Origin: Anastrepha obliqua
Taxonomy: Eukaryota; Arthropoda; Insecta; Diptera; Tephritidae
DNA: 64,000 nucleotides
NCBI RefSeq assembly: GCF_027943255.1
Contig: NC_072895.1
Span: forward strand, 46,846,001-46,910,000
Direction of reading: 5' to 3'
Shown here: piece after piece, positions 1 through 11,589 of the stretch
Numbering within the stretch: the stretch's first letter is position 1
How the letters are laid out: every line of letters starts with the position of its first letter
Notes under the pieces: generated by a model
What the model was told of the DNA's origin: nothing
Databases searched by the model: none
Seen by the model: only the letters and a program-made list of their open reading frames with translations
Made by a program: the position numbers and the translations under genes

Positions 1-628
1 GAAAAATAAATAAGTTGAACTGATTTTTTTATTCTGTTCAATATAACAACAATTTATTAAGTGTATGATTTTCGCTATGACTAACTGTATCATAATTATA
101 TTCATATAAGTGCATGCATACAAATTTAAATACTTGCATGCATATGTGTAAATATTTGGCAGCAGTTGAATGAGCAATAAATGTTTAATTGTTGCTATTA
201 AAAAAGTTTAATTATATATTCAAGTAAACACACAAACATGAACAAGTACACACATACATGCGTAATACATATATACTTCATCTTACTGAGAATTAGAAAT
301 TGGTTCATCCAATTTTCCATTGAAACCAATACGTCAACCCTGATTTCTTATAAGCAATTATCCTTCAACCAAGCACATACATATTTACCTTCATGACTGG
401 AGGTGAAATTTTTTAGTGCATACCAAGGCATCGTAAATTCACACATCTACTCTTTCTCCGTGCTGATTAAAATTCGGACAAATAAAGCCATAAATTTGCT
501 GATGCACTGGGGCATTTGTGGCATGACAATAACAACAACAGTTGAAAATGCTTATTCTTGCAAGCACCAAGAAATAAAATCGTGTTTTTTGAATTGTTCT
601 ACAATGTTTTTGTAGATATGTATACATA
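1..628. other. AT-rich non-coding sequence
   Basis: No gene recognised. The short open frames overlap on both strands and resemble no family I know. It holds scattered TATG/CATA-type microsatellite seeds and ends at the TACATA repeat (623-628) that borders the next element. Confidence 0.6.
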
Positions 629-1093
629 TTAGGCCGGGTCGATTTGTGGCTAGGCAAAAAAATCGCCCATTGCTCTGTGAAAATCATATTCTAGGGATCA
701 AAATAAGAAACTTTGCCGAAGGAACCATACCTCTAAAACGAATTCTGATGTCCCCCAATTTAGGTCGAACTTTTTAGTTTATTTTCTATAACTCACTTAA
801 TTTAATTTTTCCATTTACATATGTTCTGACTAAATAAATTTCTTAAGAGAAAAATAGATATTATTATAAATAAATAATAAATATTATTATATTATAAATA
901 AATAAAAGTAAAGAAAAAACATAGTCATTTAGCTGATTTTTTCATGTAAATGCCAAAAATGGTGATATTTTTAAATTGGGGGACATCAGAATTCGTTTTA
1001 GAGGTATAGTTCCTTTGGCAAAGTTTCCTATTTTGATCCCTAGAGTACGATTTTCGCAGAGCAATGAGCGATTTTTAAATCGACCCGCCCTAA
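629..1093. mobile_element. MITE with ~125-bp terminal inverted repeats
   Basis: The left arm (629 to about 765) and right arm (about 973 to 1093) are inverted copies of each other. Both start TTAGG(C/G)CGGGTCGATTT from the outside and run inward to a shared CCCCCAATTT/AAATTGGGGG block. The AT-rich centre is about 200 bp and has no coding capacity. The element is flanked by TACATA on both sides (623-628 and 1094-1099), a plausible target-site duplication, although the flanks are themselves TATA-type simple sequence. The superfamily is not identifiable from the ends. Confidence 0.8.
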
Positions 1094-1098
1094 TACAT

Positions 1099-1557
1099 AT
1101 GTATATATTTAGGTGTATATATGTCTATATCCTTGTGTAAGTAATTTTGCAGCGCTAATTTTAGATTTTAATGGTTTTAATGTTAAAAACAAAAACGCAA
1201 ATATTGCCTCGGACAAATGAAGAAAAATTTATTGCTGGCTAGACAAACAAGCGAAACTAGCCAATTTCGTTGTAGCAGAAAATTAAAAAAATTCTATTAT
1301 CGGCGAAAATGTACAAATCTTAAACTAAACTAAAAAAAATGTATTTGCAGTATATACGAGGAATGTTCAAATATAGGTATTACTTTTTTTTCGTTTTGAA
1401 GTACTAAAAACTTTTTGGAAATGGACAAAGACTGTCCATTTGGAATATTTATTTTTTTGAAGAAAACGATCACACTAGAGTATCTCGATGTGTTTTTTTT
1501 TTGTTTGTCGACTCTGAAACGAAGTTTGACACAAGAATAAATGGGACATATTTGGCT
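1099..1557. other. non-coding spacer
   Basis: No gene seen. The stretch is AT-rich with several T-runs. A short motif near 1358 loosely resembles the mariner end at 2634 but is too degenerate to call. Confidence 0.5.
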
Positions 1558-1977
1558 TTAAGGGGGGAAATCGGTTTAGGAGGCCGAAATTTTTGTGTTT
1601 TTCGTGAATTTTTTTAACAAGGAAGGAGTAATCAGAAATTGTTTAAACTTAGAGGGTATTTTATTCATATTTTTAAGTACACTTTTCAATTTTTTCAAGC
1701 TATATCTGCCGGAAATAGTGGCTTTAGAGCCAGAGTATCTGGCTGGCTTAGAATTGAATAAAGAACACTCCCCAAAAATGTCATAACGATTGGTCAATAT
1801 TTTTGAGCTAGAGTGCCCACCAGTTGAAAAAAGTCGTTTCGAGAAAAACGCCGCTCGGCAATAATGCCAATTTCCTTTTAAATTTTTTACCACATATTCT
1901 TGAGTAGTTATACTAACAATTTATGCAATAAAAAAAATTTGATTTTTTGATCAGTCTAAACTGGTTTCCCCCCTTAA
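1558..1977. mobile_element. TTAA-flanked MITE (piggyBac-like)
   Basis: The termini are TTAAGGGGGGAAATCGGTTT at 1558 and, inverted, TTAAGGGGGGAAACCAGTTT ending at 1977. The tetranucleotide TTAA at both borders is the target duplication used by piggyBac elements. The interior (about 380 bp) has no transposase; the overlapping open frames at 1576-1893 resemble no protein family I recognise. Assignment to piggyBac rests only on TTAA and the G-run ends. Confidence 0.7.
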
Positions 1978-2633
1978 TCATGTGAGAGGGAAGGCATTCT
2001 GAGGTGGGACCCGCTCCACAAAATATTTGATGAGTTGCCCTTTCCTGTATTTTAGCAACGCCGATTTTACTAGTCGAATTCGTGCAGTAAGTCTTCAGTA
2101 GTTACTGCGCATCGAATTTATGCAGATCTAAAAAAGTGATGGGGTGGAATTTACCAGAGTGTGTAGCTTGCGTCCTTTTGTTTTGCAATATATAGTCAAC
2201 ATCAAAGGAAAATATACACCATATATTGACAAGCCTAGGACACTATCAGCGTCATAAAAATCTATTATTTCGTCATCCAAATCAGATAAAAAATTGTCGA
2301 CCTCTTTCTTATAGAGGCCGACTTCTAGTTTATGAATTGGCGTGAAATTTACTTCAGAGTGTCGTTTACTTCAGAAAAGAAAATAGGTATGTCTAACGAA
2401 GGCTAAGAACGATTTAAGAATGGGGGACACATCTTTATATCTACAGCGACTCAGCTAACAGAATAGTAAAAAAAAAAATTTTTAATTTTAAAATTTAATT
2501 TAAATAAAATTTACGGAAAATAAGCAAAGAGGCCAAATCAATTATTTTAGTTTTCATGGTACTAAATTTATTTAGGTATTTGTACAAAAAATTTGTTTTT
2601 TTGTTTTATTATCAATTTGTTTTTTCGAACATA
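1978..2633. other. non-coding spacer
   Basis: No gene or repeat family recognised. A short palindromic stretch (CGACCTC...GAGGCCG) lies near 2299. Confidence 0.5.
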
Positions 2634-3870
2634 CGAGGGGTGCCTTTTATATTTCGGGATTAGAGAACAAAAACAAATTTTAATCATCGAAAATCACTTT
2701 ATTGTTTTTCGAAATATTCTCCATGAAGATCTATACACTTTTGCATGCGTTTGAACCAATTGTCGAAGCACTTTTGCCACTCTGAATGAGGTACCTCCAA
2801 AACATGCATTCTGAATGCCGCAACCGCTTCTTCAGGTGTCGAAAAACGTTGACCTATCAGTTTGTTTTTACGTACGGGAATAAAAAGAAGTCATTCGGTG
2901 CCAAGTCAGGACTATACGGCGGACGACCCATCAATTCGATCTTTTGGGTGCTCCAAAATGCAGTTGTTTGAGCCGATGTGTGAGAGCTCGCATTGTCCTG
3001 GTGAAGAGTTATCCGTCTTTGGCGATTGGTTGTGTACCACTCAGAATTTACTGTTCTGCGTTGTTCTAGTGGTACGGTTGCGACATGTCTAGTTTATCCG
3101 AAAAAACAGGCGACCATTTGCTTGGAGGTGCTTCGTGCGCGAACAACTTTTGTTGGATTTGGCTCATCTTGAGACACCCATACAGTCGACTGCTGTTTAC
3201 TTTCGGGCTCATACGCGTAATTGATTCATCACTTGTCACGATGTCATAGACGTGTTTCGAAGCCCCGCGATCGTATTTTTTGAGCATTTCCTTCGACCAA
3301 TCGACACGAGCCGTTTTTTGAGCGATTGACAAATTGTGTGGGATCCAATGCGAACAAATTTTTTTGACAGTCAAATGTTTATGTAATATTGAATGTATGC
3401 TGGTCCCACTAATGTCTAAGATTGTCTCAATCTCACGATAGCTCACGTGACGATCTTGCAATATCAGTTCGCGCACAGCATCAATGGTTTTCGGAACAAC
3501 AACTGATTTTGGACGACCTTCACGAAATTCGTCTTGGAGTGAACTACGACCACGATTGAATTCACCATACCATCGATAAACACTGGTCCTTGATGGAGCT
3601 TCATCGCCAAAAAATGAATTAAGTTCATCCATGCAATGTTGCTGAGTTAATCCACGTCGAAAGTTGTAAAAAATAATCGCACGAAAATGTTCACGATTTA
3701 ATTCCATTTTTGGACCGAGATGAATCTTTTAAGTTACTGTAAACAACACAAATAGCGCTGGTATTTCAAAACGTTCTGAGTACGTAAAAGCCAAAAAATG
3801 TCAAACTTTGCGATACAGCTGTCAGTTGCCAGATTGCAACACCAGGGTTGCCAAATCCCGTACGTTTGCT
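2634..3870 (-). mobile_element. mariner (DD34D) transposon, nearly full length, inactive
   Basis: A Tc1/mariner-superfamily element read on the minus strand. The downstream end, ACGAGGGGTGCCTTTTATAT at 2634, looks like a terminal repeat. The matching end near 3855-3870 is recognisable only through CCAAATCCCG and then diverges, so the upstream terminus is decayed. It encloses one transposase pseudogene. The LINE fragment starting at 3904 lies immediately outside it. Confidence 0.85.
2699..3707 (-). pseudogene. mariner transposase, frameshifted
   Basis: Cut-and-paste transposase of the mariner family. The ATG at 3707 opens a frame of about 160 residues starting MELNREHFRAIIFYNF. It carries the N-terminal helix-turn-helix region (to about residue 120) and the first catalytic aspartate in the motif IVTSDES. 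Directly after that motif the frame shifts and continues as nonsense to 3066. The two other catalytic aspartates remain in shifted frames: HQDNASS near 2990 and SPDLAPNDFF near 2905, with mariner-type spacing. The frame closes with GEYFEKQ and a stop at 2699-2701. The span of 1009 nt is about one base off a 336-codon gene, which fits a net single-base indel. It cannot make active transposase. Confidence 0.9.
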
Positions 3871-3903
3871 CATACAAAGATATTCTTCGTTTTACACGTT
3901 ATT

Positions 3904-5376
3904 ATTATTATTTTTTTTTTTTGGGATTATCAATCAACCCTTCCAAAACCACTATTATCCCATTTACCAGGAAGAGGGTTCTAAATAACCCACCCTACCC
4001 TGGGAATAAATGGAATGTTAAATATCTATAATTCATTGGATAAAAATGGAGGTAGGAGGCCCAACTCAACTCAGTTATAAAAAAGGCAACGAAAACCCCT
4101 TGGACAACAAAAGAACTATTGGGTAAATCCTGGGGTCTGAATCCTAAAATGACCTCCTGGATCTACACCCAAATGGTAAGACCTATCGTACTAAATGGGG
4201 CTATGGTATGGTGGATATATTAATAATATATATAATAATATCATAATTGTGTAAACTACAAAGGCTGGCGTATCTAAGCATAACAGGGTCATGAGAACTA
4301 CCCCAACTGCTGGCATGGAAGCGCTTTGAAATTTACTACCAGTTCATTTAGCAATACAACAGAAAGCTACTACGCAAGCACTTTCTTTTCATAGTTTAAG
4401 AAAAACGTCAACAAGGAGATCTTACTGGACACCTTAAGGTCTTGAACAGGATTCAACATGCAGTATGAATGACCCAGGCGAATGACCACACGAAACCCGT
4501 ACTCAATTTTATTAAGAGATACAAGGTTATCTTCCCGTCTAGGGAAAAGTGGAACAAACAAATAATGATTCAGAAATATTCTACAAACGCTCCGAGGAGT
4601 AGGAGCAGGAATAGTGGGACCTAGAGCACACATCCTTAACGCTAAGTACAGATACCACGATTTTCCATGCGGAGCTCTTCGCCATAATGAAAACAGTAGA
4701 AATCATATCTCAAAGAGGGCTCGAGAAAGTAAAAATTAAAATACTTTCGGACAGCCAATCGGTTCTCAAAGCTTTGAATATCTTCACATTCAAGTCAAAA
4801 GTCTTAATAGAGTGTAACAATGCACTCATAATCAGGTCTCACTGATTTGTGTCCCAGGACATGAGGAACATCTTTCGGCTTTAACAAAAATAACATAAAA
4901 CAGGAAACCAAAAAATGGATCCAACAAAAATCAGGGAACACTGGAACGGCACAAGCGGCCATATTCATTCCAAAAAGTTTCAGTTTTTGAACTTCAATGT
5001 CAACAGAGCAAAATCTGCTCTAACCCTAGATAAAAAGAGCTTCAGATTACTCTGTGGAGCACTTACAGGACACTTTGCCTGTAATAAACACTTTAACACA
5101 ATAGAGCTAGATAGCCCTCATACAGGGTTCTGCAGGTTCTACTGTGATGAAGAGGAGTCTATGGAACACTTAATCACTAACTGTGAGGCAGTAGGCCACA
5201 GGAATCCTGAGCTCGTACCTACTAGAGGAGGAAGACCTACAATTGCTCGCTCCTAAGGAGCTGGTTCGATTCCTCGGTATACTAATTATAATTAAGTAAT
5301 TAGGGCCGCACAATAGATTAATCTGGTCGCAGTGCATAAAGGACTTAGCCTAATCCGTACAACATTGTCATCACCA
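3904..5376 (+). mobile_element. 5'-truncated non-LTR retrotransposon (I/Jockey group) with 12-bp TSD
   Basis: The plus-strand sequence runs from the end of a reverse transcriptase (GLSINPSKTTIIPFTRKR near 3930) through an RNase H-like segment (ILSDSQSVLKAL near 4742). It ends in the usual C-terminal LINE region at 4915-5250, which includes ALTGHFACNKH and a Cys/His-type CRFYCDEEESMEHLITNC. Several stops and frameshifts interrupt it. It is flanked by the identical 12-mer TTACACGTTATT at 3892-3903 and 5377-5388, a target-site duplication typical of target-primed insertion of a 5'-truncated copy. The 3' end is TCATCACCAT-like rather than a long poly(A). Confidence 0.85.
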
Positions 5377-5388
5377 TTACACGTTATT

Positions 5389-6850
5389 TTCAAAATAAGT
5401 GCTTTGCCAGAGTTGTATACAAGTTGCGACACATAGTGAATAACCTGATACATACGAAATGTTTCATATGCATAATCCTATAGCAACATGTTTTTATGTT
5501 GCAAAAACATGTGTCTAAGTTGCCGCGTAGCAAATCAAAGCAGCAATGCAAGTGTTAAGGCTGAAGGGAATTCTCCTAACACCTGTATTTCACTGTATAG
5601 TGCACACCAATAAACATGAGCAAGTGACTCTCGCATACTCACATGCCCTTGCCCATGTGGGGCTACCAACTGTTGATTCTGTGCGGGCAGTGGAAATTGC
5701 AGTCGAGCAATGTCAAATAAGAAATACAGGGGGAAAACAGTAAAACAAGCCGACGGAGTACTGGCTCAGCTGGTGTCCGGTAGGCATATCTCGTGCTTCT
5801 CTATGCACTTGTGGTTTACGCACACACACATTTACATACCCAACAACAAATGAGTATAGTCATTAATGTGTATGCAGCCATGTTTAAATCCAGCTGGGGG
5901 TCAGTTGCAATTTACTTCACGGTATGGCGCTTGCTGACAATCATTTCAAGAATATTTGTATGTATAAGTACATATCAAGAATCCGTACAAGGATCACTAC
6001 GAAAGCAATTGCTTGGAAAAAATTAGAGAAAGATGTAATCTTTGTGTCATTCTGACGTTTAAAGTTAGCTTAATAACTATTATTTATACGTGCATATGGA
6101 CACACATATATGTAAATACATAATCTGCCAGCAGCTGTAATTGAGAGGGCAGTGTGTACGTCCGAGATTAAGTGACTGCTTTCTTCTTATTATTTTCAAC
6201 TCCCGCGCAAAATCTCTTTCGGGGGCATTGCCGACGTCTGTGTCTGCTATTGGTTGTCATTACAACTTTGTTATTACTATGAGCAGACGACCGTATTCTT
6301 ATTAACTGCACACTTATGTAGCTATTTATTTGGTTCTTATGGTAGTAAAGTTCAGTTTATTATTGTTCATGTTTGGTATGTAGGTATGTGGCAGTTTTGG
6401 CCTACTTCCTAGTAAGCTTTACTAATACATGTGCGTGCTCTTGCCAATGGCATTTAATTATAAGCGTAATGAAATTCCATCTGCATCATCAATGTCAACC
6501 TCATTATGACCTCGCACATACCAAATAGCCGGCTCGTTTCATAAAACTATGGATATGGGCTTTCCCAGAAGAAGAAGGGGAGGTTGCTAATTTGTTGAGG
6601 TGGTAGAGTTTGTGGGAGCACAAATGATTGTGGAGAGAGATGAGGGGCTTTATGAGGTCTCTTATCAGTCCAGTCAAAAAGCATAGTCGAACTTGTGGCT
6701 TAAACTCCGCAAATATTGTCACACACAACCACAGTTACGAACGCAAATATAATACCCAACAAGGAAAGTAATAAAAATAATGATGGTGTAGTGCATATGA
6801 TATGCGGTTTCTCAGTTAGCCTCTACTAGGTAAGTGAAATGATTGAAGTG
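5389..6850. other. non-coding intergenic sequence
   Basis: No gene recognised. The open frames at 5546-5743, 5793-6026 and 6504-6728 show no domain I know. The stretch contains short CA-rich runs (5820-5840) and scattered TATG microsatellite seeds. Confidence 0.5.
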
Positions 6851-7770
6851 CACCTGGCACTCCTCAAGTAGCACTAAAGCGCCGTGTTGATACCATTATT
6901 AGACCTCCAACAGGCAGATATCTACAGCCAACCAGAGTTGTTGATATAATGCAGAATATTGATTGGATTTAGGTTGGCGCACTGCCCTAGGCTGTCGAAG
7001 AAAGGAGCTCCCAGTGACCTTAGCCGTCTAGCTGCCAAACCCGGAGATTCACAGAGAAAATCTCTACAGTATCTTTCTCTGAAAGGTCCCCACAGTTTCT
7101 GCAATGGGGGCTAAATAGTAACCCTAGCTTTTCCGCGTGTGTGCCAATCGTCCAGTGTCCGGTAAAAACAGCTACGAGTTTGGAAATTGAATGGCGAGGA
7201 GTCCAAAGAACTTTCTGAGTCCTTCGTATATCGTATTGGGGCCAAAGGGTTTTCGAAATAGCACATAAAGAAATGGAGCTCCATCTTTTCTACGCTTTCC
7301 TGAGAAATAATTTTTGCAGTTCTCCTTTAACAACTGTCAAGGGGATGCCGATGACCGGGGTGGAGGTCTCTGACTTAATTGGCCAGTCCCCTTCTTGGCA
7401 AGCTCATCAGCAAATTCCATTTCCCTCTATGTTCCTATGTCCTGGAACCCAGATCATAGAAATGTTAACTTCACACCCAAGAGATTTGATCTCTTCTTTA
7501 CAGGAGTTTACTAATTTCGTTCTGCACCATGACGTCGTCAGAGCCTTAATCGCGGCGTGACTATCGGAGGAAATGTTAATATCTCCCTCTCTCCCGCGTT
7601 CCTTAAGCATTTTGCATGCCTGCAAGATCGCAAAGACTTCTGCTTGAAAAACACTAGCAGTGTTCGACAGTTTAAAGGAGATAGATTAATTGCCTGATTT
7701 AGAGAAAACCCCTGCTCCGACTCCCGATTCCATCTTGGAACCTCTACTATTACAGCTCAGCTTATCATGC
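6850..7770 (-). mobile_element. LINE remnant: RNase H and C-terminal Cys region
   Basis: Minus-strand remnant of an I/Jockey-group ORF2. At 7670-7400 the RNase H core is legible (ISSDSHAAIKAL, then MIWVPGHRNIEGN). At 7104-6930 the C-terminal region reads FLCESPGLAARRLRSLG and then APFFDSLGQ. Stops and frameshifts separate the two blocks, so it is an old 5'-truncated copy. The C-terminal motif is close to the copy at 58010-58480, suggesting the same family. Confidence 0.8.
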
Positions 7771-8553
7771 TGATGGTTCGGTGTATTTAAAATACAGTTG
7801 ATGTGATCCTTAAAACTTGTAGATAGGATTAAAATGAAGTAAAATTCGGAGAAATTAGCTAGGCGAGGTAAGCAAGAAATAACTGGTTTTGCTGACTGAG
7901 TAGGTAACTAACTAGGTAGAACTAAAAATCTGTGTTCAGATAAACGCACATTTAATTTTTTGTGACATTCAATAAAACGAAATGAATTAAATGAAAAAGA
8001 TGGAATTTGGGTTAAAAATAATTAATCGATTTATTAAATAATTCTTAATTTATTAAAAATGCAAAAATGCTATTAATAGATGCTGATGTTAGGCAATTTT
8101 TAAAGGCACTAATTTCGGTTTTCTAGTGCATTGCAAAAAAGGACTGGGGATTGTAAGTGCTGCCAGATGTCAAAAAACAATTCACACATTTGAATATGTG
8201 AAAGTAGAAGAAAAGCTCAATGTTATTGAAAAACAAAGGCTACATTTGGCTACTATTGAGATAATAATGCTGATCAAAGTGTCGGAAAAACAACTGAATA
8301 TAAACTAAAATAAAATACAAGAAAAAAATAATAATAATAATAATACATTTTCGAAGCCTAATGGACTAGACATTACTGTCGCAGCCAATTCTGATTAAAA
8401 TTTATAGTGTGACAGACGGTTATTACGCGGATTAGTGAACAGCTGATTTTCGTATTGGATACATAGTGAAAAGATTTTTAGAGGTGATCTATCTAGTAGA
8501 CCGTTTTTCGACTCTGAGCGAATTTAACAGAATCGGTTGATGGGCTGACGTTA
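7771..8553. other. non-coding spacer
   Basis: No gene recognised. A 60-codon frame at 8126-8308 is lysine- and glutamate-rich and weakly helical but matches nothing I can name. An (AAT)n run lies at 8325-8345. Confidence 0.5.
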
Positions 8554-8681
8554 CTTGGGATGTGTTTAACAAAATTTAGCTTGTGTTAGTGATATACGAA
8601 TGCCACGGCTTGGGCATTGGCTGTGTTGATTTTTTCCAGATATCACTAACACAAGCTAAATTTTGTTAAACATATCCCAAG
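8554..8681. repeat. near-perfect inverted repeat, 42-bp arms, 44-bp loop
   Basis: The arms 8554-8595 and 8640-8681 match at 41 of 42 positions. Outside 8554 and 8681 the pairing continues only weakly. A transcript would fold into a long hairpin. It may be the preserved core of a foldback or MITE element whose outer ends have decayed. No coding sequence. Confidence 0.9.
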
Positions 8682-10629
8682 CGACGTGGCAGCCAAAGTT
8701 CCGCTAAACAATTTTTTTCACCTTAAAATCTATCATTCTTGCATTGGATAGTTTGGTCAGTAAAAGATGGACCGCAAATATGTGTATTAGCTGCACTGAT
8801 ACTAACAAATCATTATTTATTTAAAAAAATCTTAAATTGCAATTCCTCAAACTGCTCCGAAATATCAAAGCAATTAATGTAAATTCGAACGCGTTAGTTC
8901 AAACTAACATTGCATCCAGTTTTTACTGTTCGTCTCTTTAAAGGTTTCATTATTTTTCATTCCCGATAGATATTAACTTAAATTTTTCCGCAATATTGCT
9001 ATTGAAAATTCTCCTAATCCACCTAAATTACTAGAATTAAGTCTAGTAGTCAATTCGCATTAGTTGCACCTGATTCCTGAGATAGTTCCGAATTAAGTCG
9101 TTAATCCCTATTAACCCCGCCTTTCTCTAGGCTATAAGTCAATAAAATTGAACACTTCTTTGCTTGCAGGGTTATGCAACTACACAACTGGGAATTATTT
9201 GACTCACGGAAGCTGTGCGGATTTGTGGCTGTCATTGTTAACGGGTTCGCGTTATTCAGAGTCGCATCTTCCATTTTCCTTGAGTTCGTATTTGTGCTCT
9301 CATGCACAACCTTGCCCTTAGACATGCTTTAGTCGCATTGCTCTTTCATGTAATGATTTCTCCTTTTTCATTGCCATTTCAAATGTTACTGAACAAAGCG
9401 GATTCAAGCATTGGATGCAAAAGACACAGCGACTACTTGGAATAAAAGAGCAGCGAATATAATAATTTTCCATTTAGCTGTGGGAAGTCACTTATTTGCG
9501 TACATTCATAAATATATTTATAAGTTGTACATATGTATGGAAATTTTCTGTTTGTAAGCTGGCTATGTTTCTAACAAATGATATCCTCGTACTTTTGCAT
9601 TCGCCTGTTGAAAGTTTCGCTGGCAGCCAAATTTCCATTTCTGAGTAAGCAAAAACAAATGCTAAGTGAAGATATGTACATGTATATGTATGTGTGTAAG
9701 TACGTATTTGCATATAAATGTGTATCATCATTTTGGATTGGCCTTTTGTCGAAGTTAATGAAATTACACATCATTTAATAGGACTCCATATCTTAAATAA
9801 TTATTAAAGTCATCTAAATAGGAAATTTATTTCATTCGCAAATGAGCTTCTTTCAATTGTATTCAATAGAGTGTTATTGACAAAAGCAAAAGCACAATAC
9901 TTATTATTGTTGTATGGGTTGAAAGAGCGAGGATTAAATTTGCAAATTGTCAATTAGCATTTAAATTTTTTTTGTCCTTTTAATTGTGTGTTTAACTCTT
10001 ATTCAAGTAACTTTTGCATATTATTATTATTATTATTTTAGTTAATTATTTTCGGTTGGTTCAGGATTGAATGACCAGTGAAAAGAGATATGAAACGTGG
10101 ATCAAAAGGCGAATATATTAAAAATTATAGCACTTGTGCAGCAACAATATTTTGATTGTATTAGGTTTTTGTAAAAGTGATTCTTCACCTCACAATTTCC
10201 ATTAAAATGGAAACAAACGCAAAAAGCAGCAGGTCACTTTGACAATAATCACACAAAGTCACGAAATGAGCTCCTCCTCATTTTCACTTTGAATGATTTC
10301 ACCTTTGCGCTACCTCTCGACAAGTAATCCTAAAACACCGATGACACTTTTGTCATAAAAAATATGTACCGTTTGGGACATCATCTCAGAGCATAACAGC
10401 AGCTGCTACAAAAATCATACGAGGGGAACTCCTTCCGCTTGCTGTGCACGGCATCAAGTGAGATTAGGGATTTAAATATATTTCACTTTAACTTTAACTA
10501 GATCAAGGACCTCACTCTGCAATGCTACACGAACGCAATATTGTTCGCATTCGCAAAAAAGTTACCTTTTAAAACGACATTCGCAAAAAAATTTTCGAAT
10601 AGCGCATCTCATTTTTCCCATTCGCATTC
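8682..10629. other. non-coding intergenic sequence
   Basis: No gene recognised. The overlapping frames at 9492-9778 come from a TATG/CATA microsatellite patch (9675-9720) and encode repetitive residues only. A short ATT-repeat lies at 10020-10040. Before 10630 the word CATTCGCA recurs several times. Confidence 0.5.
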
Positions 10630-10632
10630 TTA

Positions 10633-11567
10633 AGCTAAATACACACCAGGCAACCGTTGAAGCAACGGTTGCAGCAACGTGTTGCCTTTGTTTAAGAAAC
10701 ACGTTGCGACCGTTGCTTCAATCTCAGTATTGTGTATAACTGTGGTGCAGGAAAGGTACGAGCGGAAGATACGTAAAATTAAATTTTTTAAATGATCGAC
10801 GAAATACGTAAAATTACTTCTCTTATTATAATTGACGAACTTTTGTACGAAAATGAGGAAGAAGAGATGCAACAAAAGAAGAGAAAGAAAATTTGGTCCA
10901 AAAATTGGTTTATAAAAAAAATCGAATTTTCGAACGAGAGGCTGCTGAAAGAACTGAAGGAAAATGAACCAGCGGACTATAAAAATTACATGAGGATGGA
11001 CGAAGCCCTGTTTAGAAAATTGTTGGACTCCGTAAGGGCGAAAATAACGAAACAAGATACCATAATGAGAGAGGCAATATCAGCAGAAATTAGACTGGCA
11101 ATAACTTTGCGGTATCTTGCAACAGGAAACTCTTTTGCGGACTTGAAATTTTTATCAATTTTATTGTATTCATTTTTTAATTGTTCGTATGCTTTTTTTC
11201 TAAAATTTTTATTTTTATATTTTTCACTACTTATATCCTACAGCTCTCTCAAATTTTTATATTCGTTAATAAAATTAACATAATTTTCATTATTTTCAAT
11301 TGCCATTTTTTCCTTATTCACTTTATTTTACTCCGCACGAACCTTCTTCTTCGCTTGTTTTCAACGAACTGAACGAGTAAAAGCAGTAAACAATGATACA
11401 CACGAAGCAACGGTTGCAGCAACCTATCCCAAAAATCAAATTTATTTGATATTTCAGGCAACGGTTGCAGCAACACGAAAATCATTTGGCAACACAGCTA
11501 CACACGAGGCAACGGTTGCTTCAACATGGCCGAGTTGCTGCAACGGTTGCCTGGTGTGTATTTAGCT
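10633..11567 (+). mobile_element. PIF/Harbinger-type transposon, internally deleted, TTA target duplication
   Basis: The terminal inverted repeat AGCTAAATACACACCAGGCA is present at 10633 and, inverted, ending at 11567. It continues inward through CAACCGTTG(A/C)AGCAAC. Both ends are flanked by TTA (10630-10632 and 11568-11570), the 3-bp target duplication typical of PIF/Harbinger. Inside each end lie repeated copies of the palindrome GCAACGGTTGC (for example near 10662, 11406, 11459 and 11510), likely transposase-binding sites. At 935 bp it is too short for a full transposase plus the accessory Myb-like gene, so it is non-autonomous. Confidence 0.88.
10792..11160 (+). pseudogene. PIF/Harbinger transposase, N-terminal fragment
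   Basis: From the ATG at 10792 about 122 residues look like the N-terminus of a Harbinger (DDE_Tnp_4-type) nuclease. There is an acidic/basic leader (NEEEEMQQKKRKK), then DYKNYMRMDEALFRKLLDSV, ITKQDTIMREAISAEIRLA and ITLRYLATGNSFADLKF. This block precedes the DDE catalytic core in family members. After FADLKF the frame continues to 11283 as hydrophobic low-complexity residues from AT-rich DNA, so the whole catalytic core is deleted. The preserved reading frame suggests a fairly young deletion derivative. Confidence 0.85.
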
Positions 11568-11589
11568 TTACCACTCAACTTTAAAAACT

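Noticed and set aside
1358..1560. Possible mariner end (motif like ACGAGGAATGTTCAAATATA)
   Set aside because: Similarity to the 2634 terminus is limited to about 15 bases and no partner end or coding sequence follows.
8126..8308. 60-codon Lys/Glu-rich frame resembling a coiled coil
   Set aside because: Too short, no neighbours and no family match.
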